The notes: generated by a model not told the origin, from the sequence alone. 64,000 nucleotides of DNA from Chloroflexota bacterium (GCA_030603665.1 JAUVXJ010000002.1:388909-452908); one strand, 5' to 3'; positions 8,277 to 17,479 are shown, numbered from the stretch's first letter. Made by a program: numbers and translations.

Positions 8277-10717
8277 ATCCGTACCCGTTCCCCCAACGGG
8301 TCATGTGGAGCTCTTAGGTGGACTTTGGCCGGAATGAGTTTGCCTTCGATGTCTATCTCATAGGATCCGGACAAGATCCACTCGTCATCTATGCCAGCTG
8401 GGTTCTCCAAGTAACCCATGCCGATGGCACACCCCAGCAGATGTCCGTAGGCCCCATGAGTGATGCTGCTAACAAACTCGCCATTCCGATAGATCGGCTC
8501 ATCATGGTATAGAAGTGGCGCGCGGTCCTGCAGTGTGAAGATTACCAGTTTCCGAGTTAGCCCCGCTTCACGCTGGCGCACCAGAGCCTCGCGGCCCATG
8601 AAGTCACCTTTGTGCAGCCTCACTGCGAAGCCCAGGCCGGCCTCAAATGGTGTGTCATCGGGTGTGATGTCCGAACCCCAGTGCCGGAAACCCTTCTCCA
8701 AGCGAAGTGAATCCACGGCGTGCAAGCCGACAAGGCGCAAGCCGAACTTCTCACCTTCGCTCATCAAGGCATCGAACACGCCCGTCGCGAACTCGGTCGG
8801 AATGAAAAGCTCCCAACCCAGCTCCCCCACGTATGACATCCTGAGCGCCAATGGCCTTGCGTAGGCAACGTCGATCTGCCGGGCCGTGCCAAAAGGAAAG
8901 CTCTCATTGGAGAGGTCGGCATCAGTCAGTTGAGATAGTAGCTCACGAGCCGAGGGCCCCATGACACCCAACATCGCATAGGCCGAGGTCACATTGGTCA
9001 GAGTGGCATGCGCATCTCCGGGTATGTGACGGCTAATCCAGTCAAAGTCGCGAGTCTCCATCGCCCCGGTCGTGACTATAAAGTAGGTATCCTCAGCTAG
9101 TCGGGTGACGGTCAGGTCAGCCTCGATACCTCCCCTTCCGTTGAGTAATTGGGTGTACACAACTTTGCGCACAGGGACGTCCACGTCGTTGGCGCAGATG
9201 GACTGAAGTACTACCTCGGCATCGCGTCCCTGGAACAGGAATTTGGCCATCGAAGTCAAGTCAAAGACCCCTACTGCCTCGCGGACGGCCATGTGCTCCT
9301 CAGCTGAATACTCAAACCAGTTCTGTCGTCCCCAGGAGTACTGGTATTCCGGCTTGACTCGCTCTGGCGCAAACCAATTGGCCCGCTCCCAGCCAGCGAC
9401 CACGCCAAAGCAAGCCCCGTTTGCGGCCAGCCTGTCGTGAAGAGGGGAGCTCCGCACCGGTCGGGCTGTCTCGGGCTGCCTGTAAGGCCAGTGATGGGCA
9501 TACAGAACTCCGAGGCTCTCCACGGTTCGGTCATACAGATAACGGCTGTTGACTTGCCAACTCTGGCAGCGTCTAATGTCCACGTCCCACAGGTCCTCAG
9601 TCGGATAGCCCTGAACAATCCACTCGGCCAATGCCCTGCCTGCTCCGCCCGCGCTGGCAATGCCCACAGAATTCATCCCAGCAGCCACGAAGAAGTTCTG
9701 GAGTCCCGGAGCCTCCCCAAGTATGTAGGCAGTATCAGGTGTGAAGCTCTCAGGAACCACACTCAAGTGTCGAATCTGAGCCGTTTCCAGAACTGGACAG
9801 CGTCTAATACCGGTTTCCATGAAGATTTCGAATTGCTCCCAGTCCTCCTTCAGTTCAGTGAACTCGAAGCTCTCGGGGATACCCTTCGCGCCCCACGGTT
9901 TGGCCACCGGTTCGAACCCGCCCATGAGCAAGCCATCCGACTCTGCCCTGAAGTAAATGTATCCATCCATATCGCGCAATACAGGCATTTCCCTGTGGAC
10001 GCCCTCTATGGGCGTCGTCACGATGTGCATATGCTCGGCAGCATGCAAAGGGACGCTCACTCCGGCCATTCTCCCGATTTCGCGGGCCCACATACCACCG
10101 CAATTGACAACATATTCACAAGAAACCTCACCCTGATCCGTGCTCACCCCACAAACCACCCCGTTCTTCGAGCGGATATCGGTGACCTTGACCCCTTCAA
10201 ATATCCCAGCTCCGCCCATGCGAGCCCCTTTGGCCAGGGCCTGGGTTGTGTCCACCGGACTGGTATGGCCGTCCTTGGGCATGTAGTAGGCAGCCACGAG
10301 ATCATCAGCGTTTAGCAGAGGCCAAAGCTGGCGGGCTTCTTGAAGGCTGATCCGTTCCATCTCGATACCAAAGGCTCTTGCCATTGCCGCTCCACGGTCG
10401 TATTCGTGCTTGCGCGCTTCCGTCTGGGCGACCAAGATAGCACCGCTGGTCACGTAGCCGGTGGCCTGTCCAGTTTCGTCCTCCAGGCGAGGATAGAGCT
10501 CGGTGCCATACAGGGCGAGCCTGGTCAAAGCAGGAGTCGCGCGCAGTTGGCCGACCAAGCCGGCTGCGGCCCACGTTGTACCAGAAGTGAGCTCCTTCCG
10601 CTCAAGTAGCACCACGTGTTTCCAGCCGAGCTTGACTAAGTGGTAGGCAACGCTGCAGCCAACGATGCCCCCACCTATGATAACGACCTGCGCGTGTTTC
10701 GGTAGTTGCTTGGGCAT
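8273..10717 (-). CDS. Dimethylglycine/sarcosine dehydrogenase-like flavoprotein (DAO + GcvT domains)
   Basis: 814 aa, the usual size of dimethylglycine/sarcosine dehydrogenases. Domains in order: FAD-binding DAO domain (GGGIVGCSVAYHL at about 15-27, SGTTWAAAGL at 45-54), a FAO_M-like bridging domain (about 370-425), then a GcvT folate-binding domain with its C-terminal barrel (about 430-800; FDLTSMAKF, GLHAVDSLRLEKGFRHWG.D). Family members demethylate N-methyl-glycines and pass the one-carbon unit to tetrahydrofolate. The residue equivalent to the FAD-linking histidine of the mammalian enzyme (WHAAGL) is Ala50 here, so FAD is probably not covalently bound. Strong AGGAGG before the ATG at 10717. 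It may demethylate a betaine-derived substrate, in keeping with the neighbouring amino acid genes. Confidence 0.88.
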   Translation of the reverse strand: MPKQLPKHAQVVIIGGGIVGCSVAYHLVKLGWKHVVLLERKELTSGTTWAAAGLVGQLRATPALTRLALYGTELYPRLEDETGQATGYVTSGAILVAQTEARKHEYDRGAAMARAFGIEMERISLQEARQLWPLLNADDLVAAYYMPKDGHTSPVDTTQALAKGARMGGAGIFEGVKVTDIRSKNGVVCGVSTDQGEVSCEYVVNCGGMWAREIGRMAGVSVPLHAAEHMHIVTTPIEGVHREMPVLRDMDGYIYFRAESDGLLMGGFEPVAKPWGAKGIPESFEFTELKEDWEQFEIFMETGIRRCPVLETAQIRHLSVVPESFTPDTAYILGEAPGLQNFFVAAGMNSVGIASAGGAGRALAEWIVQGYPTEDLWDVDIRRCQSWQVNSRYLYDRTVESLGVLYAHHWPYRQPETARPVRSSPLHDRLAANGACFGVVAGWERANWFAPERVKPEYQYSWGRQNWFEYSAEEHMAVREAVGVFDLTSMAKFLFQGRDAEVVLQSICANDVDVPVRKVVYTQLLNGRGGIEADLTVTRLAEDTYFIVTTGAMETRDFDWISRHIPGDAHATLTNVTSAYAMLGVMGPSARELLSQLTDADLSNESFPFGTARQIDVAYARPLALRMSYVGELGWELFIPTEFATGVFDALMSEGEKFGLRLVGLHAVDSLRLEKGFRHWGSDITPDDTPFEAGLGFAVRLHKGDFMGREALVRQREAGLTRKLVIFTLQDRAPLLYHDEPIYRNGEFVSSITHGAYGHLLGCAIGMGYLENPAGIDDEWILSGSYEIDIEGKLIPAKVHLRAPHDPLGERVRM

Positions 10718-10769
10718 TCATTACCTCCTCAAGAGAATGACGAGTGCGGCAGGATCAGCGGCGGTGCTG

Positions 10770-10782
10770 TGGCAACTTGCCA
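10770..10782. promoter_or_regulatory. Short palindrome upstream of the flavoprotein gene (possible operator)
   Basis: TGGCAACTTGCCA is a perfect 6+1+6 palindrome, 53 bp before the flavoprotein start. No clear promoter boxes surround it, so operator function is a guess. Confidence 0.25.
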
Positions 10783-10942
10783 AATCCAGCGTGATCCCTT
10801 CTGGCTCTTCGGACCCACAACAGGCCCACTGCCATAGGCTTGAACTGCCTTTGGGGGCCTTGCACACATAGTCTGTCACAGGGGGTGGAAGAACCCAACG
10901 TTAGTCTAGGGGCAGGCGTTACGCTCGTGCAACCTACGCGAA

Positions 10943-11068
10943 CTAGAAGACCGGGCTCGACGTGAATTCGACGGGAAGCACAGCGTCCTCCATCCCGACG
11001 ATGCGGTCGAGCCAGAATGACCGCTGTTCGTTGCGAAGGTGGCACATAGCCACGAGACTGCTCGCTAG
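10943..11068 (-). pseudogene. WYL-domain C-terminal remnant
   Basis: The minus-strand frame reads SSLVAMCHLRNEQRSFWLDR, continues IVGMEDAV, and stops at 10943. It aligns with the end of the intact WYL domain of the gene at 14789-15619 (LVAFCHLRDEERTFRLDRIV). No start, helix-turn-helix or earlier WYL sequence is found upstream. A decayed copy of a WYL regulator or of the exonuclease-WYL gene. Confidence 0.65.
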
Positions 11069-11192
11069 GCCGTCCCCGAGAGCAGTCCCCATCCCCCAGG
11101 AATCCCGGGGAAACTCCCTCGGCAGTCCGCACTGAAGTCGCTGGAACGTTGACAGCAAGCCGTGGCAGAGTGCCAGTTGGCCGATCACGCCC

Positions 11193-11663
11193 TCATGTCA
11201 TCAACTGCCTGGCCGCTGCCCTCCGTGCAACTCTTTCAGAGATGGATTTCACGCCACCCCAGACGATACACCGGGTTGGGCACGCTCTGGCGCAGGCTGG
11301 CTCGCCGCCGTCGAGCAGCCGCTCGCGACACAGGTCGCACTTGACAGCGACATTCCTCTCCTCGTCGAACTGCGCAGCGCCAAAGGGACATGCCTCTACG
11401 CAAGCCAGGCAGCCGATACATGCCTCCTCGTCGATGAGCACTATGTCCCGATCATCCCGAGAGATCGCGTCCGCGGGACAGGCCACCTGGCAAGGAGCCC
11501 GGGAGCAATGGTGACAATACAGAGGAACGAATAGGGGCGCTCTTTCGACTACCTGTATCAACCTCGGTCCCACGTCGAGCCCGTGTTCCTGCTTGCAGGC
11601 AACCTCACAGGCGTGGCAGCCCATGCAGTCTTCACTCATGATCAGCAGTGCAACTCTGTCCAT
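11193..11663 (-). CDS. 4Fe-4S ferredoxin-type electron-transfer subunit
   Basis: 156 aa after choosing the ATG at 11663 (AGGGAG seven bases upstream); a longer reading frame upstream overlaps the oxidoreductase gene and is not real. It has the HycB/DmsB/PhsB-like arrangement: CMGCHACEVACKQEHG near residue 13, HHCSRAPCQVACP, CIGCLACVEACPFGA and CDLCRERLL followed by CARACPTRC. This is enough for about four 4Fe-4S clusters. It should pass electrons from the molybdopterin subunit encoded 11 bp upstream. No signal peptide and no membrane anchor gene follow, so the pair is probably cytoplasmic. Confidence 0.92.
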   Translation of the reverse strand: MDRVALLIMSEDCMGCHACEVACKQEHGLDVGPRLIQVVERAPLFVPLYCHHCSRAPCQVACPADAISRDDRDIVLIDEEACIGCLACVEACPFGAAQFDEERNVAVKCDLCRERLLDGGEPACARACPTRCIVWGGVKSISERVARRAAARQLMT

Positions 11664-11674
11664 CCCAGTTCTCC

Positions 11675-13768
11675 CTACTCGTTCTGGCAAGGCGATATGG
11701 AGCACAGCAAGACCCTCAGGTTTGTCGAACCCATAGCGGGATCGTACCCGGCTGGATCGTTGTCGGTGAGTACGTTGACGTTCGACACGTCCCAGCCATG
11801 ATCGGGGGCCTCCGCTTCTAGATACCACCACCCGTGCTCGGCCACTACCACTCGGGGATCGATTCCGCTGTTCAACTTCACGCGCTGCTTGATGCGCCCT
11901 CTGGGGCTCTCTATGTACGCCCATTGGCCATCCTCGATCCCATGTCTCTTGGCCGTCGCGGGGTGGATCTCCACGAGAGGATCGGGTCTGATCTCCCTCA
12001 GCCAGGGGATCATACGATGCTCAGAGTGGAAGAACACGGGAGTGCGGAGCCCCGCGTTGAGGATGTACGGATACTGCTCGGCGAGATCGGGGCGGGAGAC
12101 AGGACTCTCAGGGATCTCTCTGTACTGTGGAAGGGGATCGTATCCCCATTTCTCCAAGAGCGTAGAGTACAGCTCCACCTTCCCAGTAGGAGTTGAAAAC
12201 CCCTTCTCCTCATACTTCTGGTACCTCATCTCACTCTTGAGATACCCTCCCCTAACGAACTCCCTGAAGTCCATACCCGATGGTTCCAGCATGTAGTTGA
12301 GGGCATCCTCCAGCGTTGCCCACCAGTGCTCCTCCTGCCCCATCCGCTTGCCCAGTTCCTGGAAGATCTTGTGGTCCTGCCAGCACTCCCCGATCTCGAC
12401 CACCTTTTGCCTGGCCATGACATAGCCGTGCCTCTTCCAGAAATCACCCACGTAGTCCTGCTCCAGCCAGGTTGCTGCCGGAAGAAAGATGTCGGCAAGC
12501 TCCGCGGTCGGCGTGAGGAAGAAATCGATCACTGCCAGGAACTCCAGCTTGCTCAGCGCCGCATGCACCTCCTTGGCATTGGCCCTCGTGACCACCGGGT
12601 TCGTGCCACACAGCAGCCCAGCCACCACGGGATAGGGCTCGCCCGTCAGGATGGCATCCCAGACCGCCTTGGGTGTGACCAGCGCGACCCGGGAAGCAAG
12701 CTTGTACTGGTCGCCTCCCAGCCGCTTAGCTCGCTGCTCCTTGGGCAAGTCCCTGTGAAGCCCGAACTCCGACACAACCCTCACCGGCGGAGGCACAAAG
12801 AACACATTCCCTCCCGGCGCATCCAAATTGCCCGTGATGGCCATCAGCGCTGTGAGCAGACGGTTGCTGTCGGTACAGTTGATGGTCTGTTCGATGGGAA
12901 CGCCCCACTGGATGCAAGCCGGCTTCGTGGTAGCGTACACCCTCGCTGCTTCTCTGATCAGGCCCTTGTCGACCCAGGTGATCTCTTCCACCTTGCCCAG
13001 GGGATACTCCTCCACCCTGTCCACGAAGGCCTCCCAGCCATGGACGTACCGCTCCACGAACTCCTCGTCGTAGAGACCCTCCTCCAAGATCACGTTGAGG
13101 AATCCCAGGGCCAACGCGGCATCCGTCCCCGGTCGAAGTTGGAGCCACAGCTCAGCTCTCTTCGCGAGAAAACCCTCTCGAGGGTCTATGACGATGAGCC
13201 TGGTGCCCTTCTGATAGGCGGCCCAGAAGTCCACCCCCTTGTACTCATCCGGGTTGGCCCACAAGGGGTTATTGGCCCAGACCACAAGACACTTCGGCTC
13301 CCCTTCAAAGTCGCTCACCGGCAGATTGCCACAGGTGATGAGGGTGGCACCGACCCTGGATACGTAGCACATGTGCCCCGCGGTAAGGACGTTGGGCGTG
13401 CCCAAGAGGTTGGCGAAGCGGTACAGGAAACTCTCGTAGTCTCTTCCTGTCCCTTGGCCCACCACGATGGACTCTGCCCCGTGCTCTTCGACTACACCCC
13501 TGAACCTGTCGGCGATGGTGTCCAGCGCCTGGTCCCAGGATATTCGCTCCCAGCCAGAGTCAGTCTTCTCCATGGGATACAGGATTCTATCAGGATGGTA
13601 GGCCAGCTGGGTCACAGCCAGACCCTTACTACACATAGTGCCTCGCCCTATGGGCGCCTCACTATCTCCTTCCACCTTCGTCACCCGGCCTTCCTTCACA
13701 TGGGCGATCACGCCGCACCCACCGTGACAGCCGCGACAGGAAGTCCGAATCTGCTTTGTCTCTCCCAT
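11675..13768 (-). CDS. Molybdopterin oxidoreductase (DMSO reductase family), catalytic subunit
   Basis: 697 aa. The N-terminal 4Fe-4S site is C11-x2-C-x3-C18-x27-C46. Molybdopterin-binding motifs follow (NNPLWANPDEY, VIDPREGFLAKRA, LRPGTDAALALGFL, GTNPVV.R..A, and in the C-terminal domain LNAGLRTPVFFHSEHR). A Cys in GHMCYVSR is the likely Mo ligand. No Tat signal is present, so it is cytoplasmic. The family includes formate dehydrogenases, thiosulfate/polysulfide reductases and other oxidoreductases; sequence alone does not fix the substrate. The 11-bp spacing to the FeS gene indicates a two-subunit enzyme. An uncharacterised formate- or aldehyde-type oxidoreductase is the cautious call. Confidence 0.9.
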   Translation of the reverse strand: MGETKQIRTSCRGCHGGCGVIAHVKEGRVTKVEGDSEAPIGRGTMCSKGLAVTQLAYHPDRILYPMEKTDSGWERISWDQALDTIADRFRGVVEEHGAESIVVGQGTGRDYESFLYRFANLLGTPNVLTAGHMCYVSRVGATLITCGNLPVSDFEGEPKCLVVWANNPLWANPDEYKGVDFWAAYQKGTRLIVIDPREGFLAKRAELWLQLRPGTDAALALGFLNVILEEGLYDEEFVERYVHGWEAFVDRVEEYPLGKVEEITWVDKGLIREAARVYATTKPACIQWGVPIEQTINCTDSNRLLTALMAITGNLDAPGGNVFFVPPPVRVVSEFGLHRDLPKEQRAKRLGGDQYKLASRVALVTPKAVWDAILTGEPYPVVAGLLCGTNPVVTRANAKEVHAALSKLEFLAVIDFFLTPTAELADIFLPAATWLEQDYVGDFWKRHGYVMARQKVVEIGECWQDHKIFQELGKRMGQEEHWWATLEDALNYMLEPSGMDFREFVRGGYLKSEMRYQKYEEKGFSTPTGKVELYSTLLEKWGYDPLPQYREIPESPVSRPDLAEQYPYILNAGLRTPVFFHSEHRMIPWLREIRPDPLVEIHPATAKRHGIEDGQWAYIESPRGRIKQRVKLNSGIDPRVVVAEHGWWYLEAEAPDHGWDVSNVNVLTDNDPAGYDPAMGSTNLRVLLCSISPCQNE

Positions 13769-14052
13769 TCAGGCATTCCCCCTTATTCGTGAACTGGCAC
13801 GCAGCCGCTACCTACTCTGAGCCCCATCCTTCACTTCCGCTTGCACCGCGGCGCCACACCGGGACTATGATCTCCATCAGGGCACTGCGACGCCAGAATC
13901 GCCACCTCGATATCTCGCTTGATGCTGACGGCCGCATTGGTGTTCCGTGACACCCGAGCCTCTACCCGTCACCCATCTACAAGATGATATCCAATCGCAG
14001 GGCCCAGCCGGAAAGATAACAGCCTTCGCGCATCAGTTCTTGCGAGGCCGTC

Positions 14053-14739
14053 TCACATTACGCCATAGCGGTCAAAAGCTTCACGTGCCGACATGCCGTC
14101 CTCAATAGCCCCGCGAACGGTATTCTCGCCTCGCACCTTGACCAGAGCTTCTTCAATCACATCCCTCTCGTACTCAGACGGCACCACAACTACACCATCC
14201 ACATCGCCAAAGACCAGGTCCCCAGGCTTGACTTCGACACCATTGCCAAATGAGATGCGGCACCGAAAGTCAATGACACGGCCGCGAAAGGCCTGGTCCT
14301 GTGCGTATGGGCCGTATGAGAAAGTGGGGAAGTTCAACCGCAGGATTCCAGTGGTATCTCTAGAATAGCCATCCAACACCGCCCCGGATGCTCCCAGCCT
14401 CATCGCCCGGGTACTCATCAACTCACCCCACAGGGCATACCGAGGAGATGAACCAACACACACATACACCTCACCAGGCTTCAGGTCATCGAGAGCATCC
14501 AGCATCAAGCCGAATGGAGCTTCTCGTTCCCGACCGGCTGTGGCCTTACCGGTCAGATCCTCCGCGAGGACCGGCATCGCTCTGCCGACCAGCGTCATGT
14601 CACTCCGCAGTGGCCTGATCTCCGGCGGTAAGAACTGCCGTGTGAGTTCCAAGCGATCCATGACATCGCCCACCACCGCGGTATACAACTCCCTACGGAC
14701 CAGGCGAAATAGCTCCTCGTCATCTTCCCAGGCCATCAT
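14053..14739 (-). CDS. RraA-like family protein (4-hydroxy-4-methyl-2-oxoglutarate aldolase type)
   Basis: 228 aa. The fold is marked by AVVGDVMDRL near the N-terminus, GELMSTRAMRLGASGAVLDG with the divalent-metal signature DGYSRD, and FGDVDGVVVVP. Members act as class II aldolases/oxaloacetate decarboxylases, while RraA itself inhibits RNase E. Conservation of the Arg-Asp metal-site motif favours an enzyme. ATG at 14739, or its neighbour at 14736; the ribosome binding site is weak. Alone on its strand between two larger units; the pathway is unknown. Confidence 0.85.
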   Translation of the reverse strand: MMAWEDDEELFRLVRRELYTAVVGDVMDRLELTRQFLPPEIRPLRSDMTLVGRAMPVLAEDLTGKATAGREREAPFGLMLDALDDLKPGEVYVCVGSSPRYALWGELMSTRAMRLGASGAVLDGYSRDTTGILRLNFPTFSYGPYAQDQAFRGRVIDFRCRISFGNGVEVKPGDLVFGDVDGVVVVPSEYERDVIEEALVKVRGENTVRGAIEDGMSAREAFDRYGVM

Positions 14740-14788
14740 GCTCGTGACCCCGCTTCTCCGGAACGTACCACTGGAAGATCCACCTCTC

Positions 14789-15619
14789 CTACGTCCCTGA
14801 TCGCATGTCCACTATGCGATCTAGTCGGAAGGTCCGCTCTTCATCGCGCAGATGACAGAAGGCGACGAGATACAATTGTCCGGAGTGAGCTGTCACCTGG
14901 AGCGGACGTACGACTCGTGTCGTCTCCTCCCCAACAGCCGATAGGTATCGCAACTGCAAACTGCCACCGCTCTTCAACGCCTCTTCAATCTGAGGCGGGA
15001 GTGGTATTGCTTCCCGCTCATGCGGTCCCACGTATCCACCCTGAGCCGCGAGCAACTCAGCCAGTGTGACGACACCCTGTTGCCCAAGGTCAGCGATGAA
15101 TCGCTCCAGTACCATCTTGGTGGTAACCACGTCGGCGAGCGCACGGTGTTGGCCCACGGGATCCACACCGAGGTGGCGAGCCACGGCCTGCAATCTGTTG
15201 CTGGAGAAACGGTAGCAGCGTCGAGCAAGCGCCAGGGTATCGATGATCGGACTGGCGATCAGCGGCAGGTCGCAGATCTGGAACTCTGCCTCTAGAAAAG
15301 CGAGGTCAAAGGGAGCGTTGTGGGCTACCAACGTGCTATGGTCCAGCAGTTCCAAGACCGCTGGAGCGATCTCCGCGAAGATGGGCGCATGGACCACATC
15401 TTGGTCGCGGATGCCGTTCACGGCGAAAGCGCCTGGAGAGATCGGCCTTTGGGGATTCACCAGACTTTCGAAGCGGCCCAGCTCTCGGTCGCCTTTGAAT
15501 CGCAGCAGCGCTATCTCGCAGACGCGATCTCCGAACTGAGGGGTGAGACCTGTGGTCTCGACGTCTAGGACAGTGAAGGTGATCTCATCCAGACGTACGT
15601 CCCCGGATTCCACCTCCAC
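14789..15619 (-). CDS. DnaQ-type 3'-5' exonuclease fused to a WYL domain
   Basis: About 276 aa. Residues 10-175 are a DEDDh exonuclease: FTVLDVETTG (D, E), AHNAPFDLAFLE (D), and QHRALADVVTT (H, D). Residues about 195-276 are a WYL domain: IEEALKSGGSLQLRYLS, then YLVAFCHLRDEERTFRLDRI. DnaQ-like nucleases trim DNA or RNA 3' ends; WYL domains bind nucleic acids or nucleotides and regulate many phage-defence and DNA-damage proteins. The fusion suggests an exonuclease gated by a ligand or nucleic acid. The GTG at 15619 has AGGAG upstream that overlaps the stop of the following PlsC gene. A WYL remnant related to this tail lies at 10943-11068. Confidence 0.88.
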   Translation of the reverse strand: MEVESGDVRLDEITFTVLDVETTGLTPQFGDRVCEIALLRFKGDRELGRFESLVNPQRPISPGAFAVNGIRDQDVVHAPIFAEIAPAVLELLDHSTLVAHNAPFDLAFLEAEFQICDLPLIASPIIDTLALARRCYRFSSNRLQAVARHLGVDPVGQHRALADVVTTKMVLERFIADLGQQGVVTLAELLAAQGGYVGPHEREAIPLPPQIEEALKSGGSLQLRYLSAVGEETTRVVRPLQVTAHSGQLYLVAFCHLRDEERTFRLDRIVDMRSGT

Positions 15620-15627
15620 CAAGTCTC

Positions 15628-16266
15628 CTATTGGACGCTATCGGCATACACACCGCGGTACTCTGGTGGGAGCAGTTCAGCCAGTCTTTCCATGATGAAG
15701 TCGGCATCGGCCTGCCGCTCCTCCTTGCGGGAAGCGTACTGTCCACCCTCCGGCAGCCTGAAGACCGGTCCGATGTTCATTCTGATGTGGGGCCTGCGGA
15801 GGCTGCGCCACTCGCCATTGGCCTTTTCGGTGCCGGTCAAGCCCGCGGGAAGGATAGGGACGTCAGCCTTGCGCGCGATGAACACTGGGCCGGTCCTTCC
15901 CCTTTCCAGAGCCCCCGTGACACTCATCCTCCCCTCTGGAGCGATGCCAAGCACACCCCCCGCATCCAGCACCGCCAGTGCCTGTCGCAACGCATCCCGG
16001 TCATACCTACCCCTGTCTACGAATATGGCGTTGCTCAGGGACAGAATCTGGCCGGTGATGGGAACACGCTGCAAGTCCTTCAGCGCCATGGCTGTCATGC
16101 GCCACGGCAGCGTCGCCATGGCAATTGGGGCATCCCACCAGGCCAGGTGGTTGAACACTAGCAGTAAGGGCCCTCCTGCGGGAACGTTCTCCTCGCCCTC
16201 CACCTCAAAGTGAGTGAGCCCGCGCAGGAGGCCCCTCAGCAGGGATTTGGTCAGCCGATACATCAT
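15628..16266 (-). CDS. plsC: 1-acyl-sn-glycerol-3-phosphate acyltransferase
   Basis: 212 aa. The catalytic HX4D motif is H40-LAWW-D45, and the substrate motif APEGRMS follows, both typical of PlsC. It makes phosphatidic acid from lysophosphatidic acid at the inner membrane face. The ATG at 16266 has GGAGG five bases upstream; farther in-frame starts up to 16341 run into the terminator hairpin of the preceding gene and are unlikely. It ends 8 bp before the exonuclease-WYL start, so the two are probably cotranscribed. Confidence 0.88.
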   Translation of the reverse strand: MMYRLTKSLLRGLLRGLTHFEVEGEENVPAGGPLLLVFNHLAWWDAPIAMATLPWRMTAMALKDLQRVPITGQILSLSNAIFVDRGRYDRDALRQALAVLDAGGVLGIAPEGRMSVTGALERGRTGPVFIARKADVPILPAGLTGTEKANGEWRSLRRPHIRMNIGPVFRLPEGGQYASRKEERQADADFIMERLAELLPPEYRGVYADSVQ

Positions 16267-16331
16267 CTTTGCCTCCAGCATCCAGGAGATGGGGCTCATC
16301 CCCCCTGTGTCGCGCTCGCGCGAACCATCGG

Positions 16332-16364
16332 ATAAACACAAGCGCTGCCTCTCTAGGCAGCGCT
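16332..16364 (-). terminator. Rho-independent terminator of the LysM/YkuD gene
   Basis: Perfect 9-bp stem AGCGCTGCC (16341-16349) / GGCAGCGCT (16356-16364), 6-nt loop, followed on the minus strand by TTGTGTTTA. It sits 18 bp after the gene end at 16382. Confidence 0.8.
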
Positions 16365-16381
16365 CCAGGCAAGACCCAAGT

Positions 16382-17404
16382 TCAGTAGTGATTCACCACC
16401 CTGGTACCTATGGGAGCCCAATTGAACAGCCAGCCCGCATCTGGGGTGCTGAGATTGGTGCAGCCATGGCTCATGGGAGTGCCGAAGTTGTTGTGCCAGA
16501 AGGTGCCGTGAAGCGCATAGCCAGCGTAGTAGTACATGCAATAGGGCACATTGGGCAGGTAGTAGTAGTCACCCCGGGCCCGAGAGCCTCCTGTCATGTC
16601 GTCGTACCTGTACTTCCGCTGGATGCGAAATGTTCCCGCGGGCGTTGGATACCAGGCAACCCCGGTCGACACGCGTGCCGTGTAAACGACCTGGTTGCCC
16701 TCATACGCGGTCAGCGTCTGGCTGCTCAGATTGACGTCAATCCATTTCTCGCCCCCGGAAACGGGATTGCTCGGGGTGTCACTGGCCGGCGGGTTGGCGC
16801 CCGCCACCGGGATGACCAGCCTCTGGCCCACATAGATGAGCGACGGGTTGACAAGGTTGTTCGCTCTTGCTATGGCGCTGGCGGTGGTGCCATACTGCCA
16901 CGCGATGCGAGCCAGGAACTCCCCTCTCTGAACGACGTGGACAGTGGTCGAACCCTGCTCCTGAGAGGGAGGCGCCGACGCAGAGGATGGCACCTTGAGT
17001 GCCTGCCCCACCCAGATGAAGTTGGGATTGGCGAGTCCGTTGAGACTGGCGAGATAGCTGACTGTGGTGCCGTGCCGCGCGGCGATGGCGCGCAGGGTGT
17101 CCCCTCGCCGAACAATGTAGACCCCAGTGCTCACCGTAGAGGACGCGGAGGAGCTAGTGGGGATAACCAGACGTTGCCCTGCGTAGACGAAGTTGGGATT
17201 GCGCAGGTTGTTGGCGCTGGCGATGGCAGTATACGTGGTTCCGTACCGCCGGGCGATGATCTGCAACGTCTCGCCCCACTGTACCACGTGCACGACCGTA
17301 TCTGTGGAACCAGGAGCTGCGGACACAGGCGCCGGCAAGAGGCTCACAAGAGCCATGGCCACGATGAGGACGAATACTGCCTTCAGCGACACCCTTGTGC
17401 ACAT
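16382..17404 (-). CDS. LysM-repeat L,D-transpeptidase (YkuD)
   Basis: 340 aa secreted wall enzyme. Signal peptide is about residues 1-29 (FVLIVAMALVSLLPAPVSA). Three LysM repeats follow (about 37-82, 92-136 and 150-196), each starting VV..GETL or YIV..GDTL, separated by Ser-rich linkers. The YkuD domain (about 215-340) has the active-site block HGTFWH followed by SHGCTNLS with the catalytic Cys315. It cross-links peptidoglycan by 3-3 bonds or anchors proteins. The LysM repeats bind glycan chains. Monocistronic, with its own terminator. Confidence 0.95.
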   Translation of the reverse strand: MCTRVSLKAVFVLIVAMALVSLLPAPVSAAPGSTDTVVHVVQWGETLQIIARRYGTTYTAIASANNLRNPNFVYAGQRLVIPTSSSASSTVSTGVYIVRRGDTLRAIAARHGTTVSYLASLNGLANPNFIWVGQALKVPSSASAPPSQEQGSTTVHVVQRGEFLARIAWQYGTTASAIARANNLVNPSLIYVGQRLVIPVAGANPPASDTPSNPVSGGEKWIDVNLSSQTLTAYEGNQVVYTARVSTGVAWYPTPAGTFRIQRKYRYDDMTGGSRARGDYYYLPNVPYCMYYYAGYALHGTFWHNNFGTPMSHGCTNLSTPDAGWLFNWAPIGTRVVNHY

Positions 17405-17479
17405 GGCTGGTCCTGGTCAGATCGGCATCATGGTGAGAACTCGCCACCGCTTTCGGAAAGCGGTCGCACCATCACCCGT

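Noticed and set aside
10717..11192. Intact WYL regulator upstream of the flavoprotein gene
   Set aside because: Only the last 40 or so residues of a WYL domain remain, with no helix-turn-helix and no start.
12326..13792. Very long open frame (488 codons) on the plus strand
   Set aside because: It is antisense to the molybdopterin oxidoreductase, lacks a ribosome binding site and has no recognisable domain; GC-rich codon use in the real gene keeps the opposite strand open.
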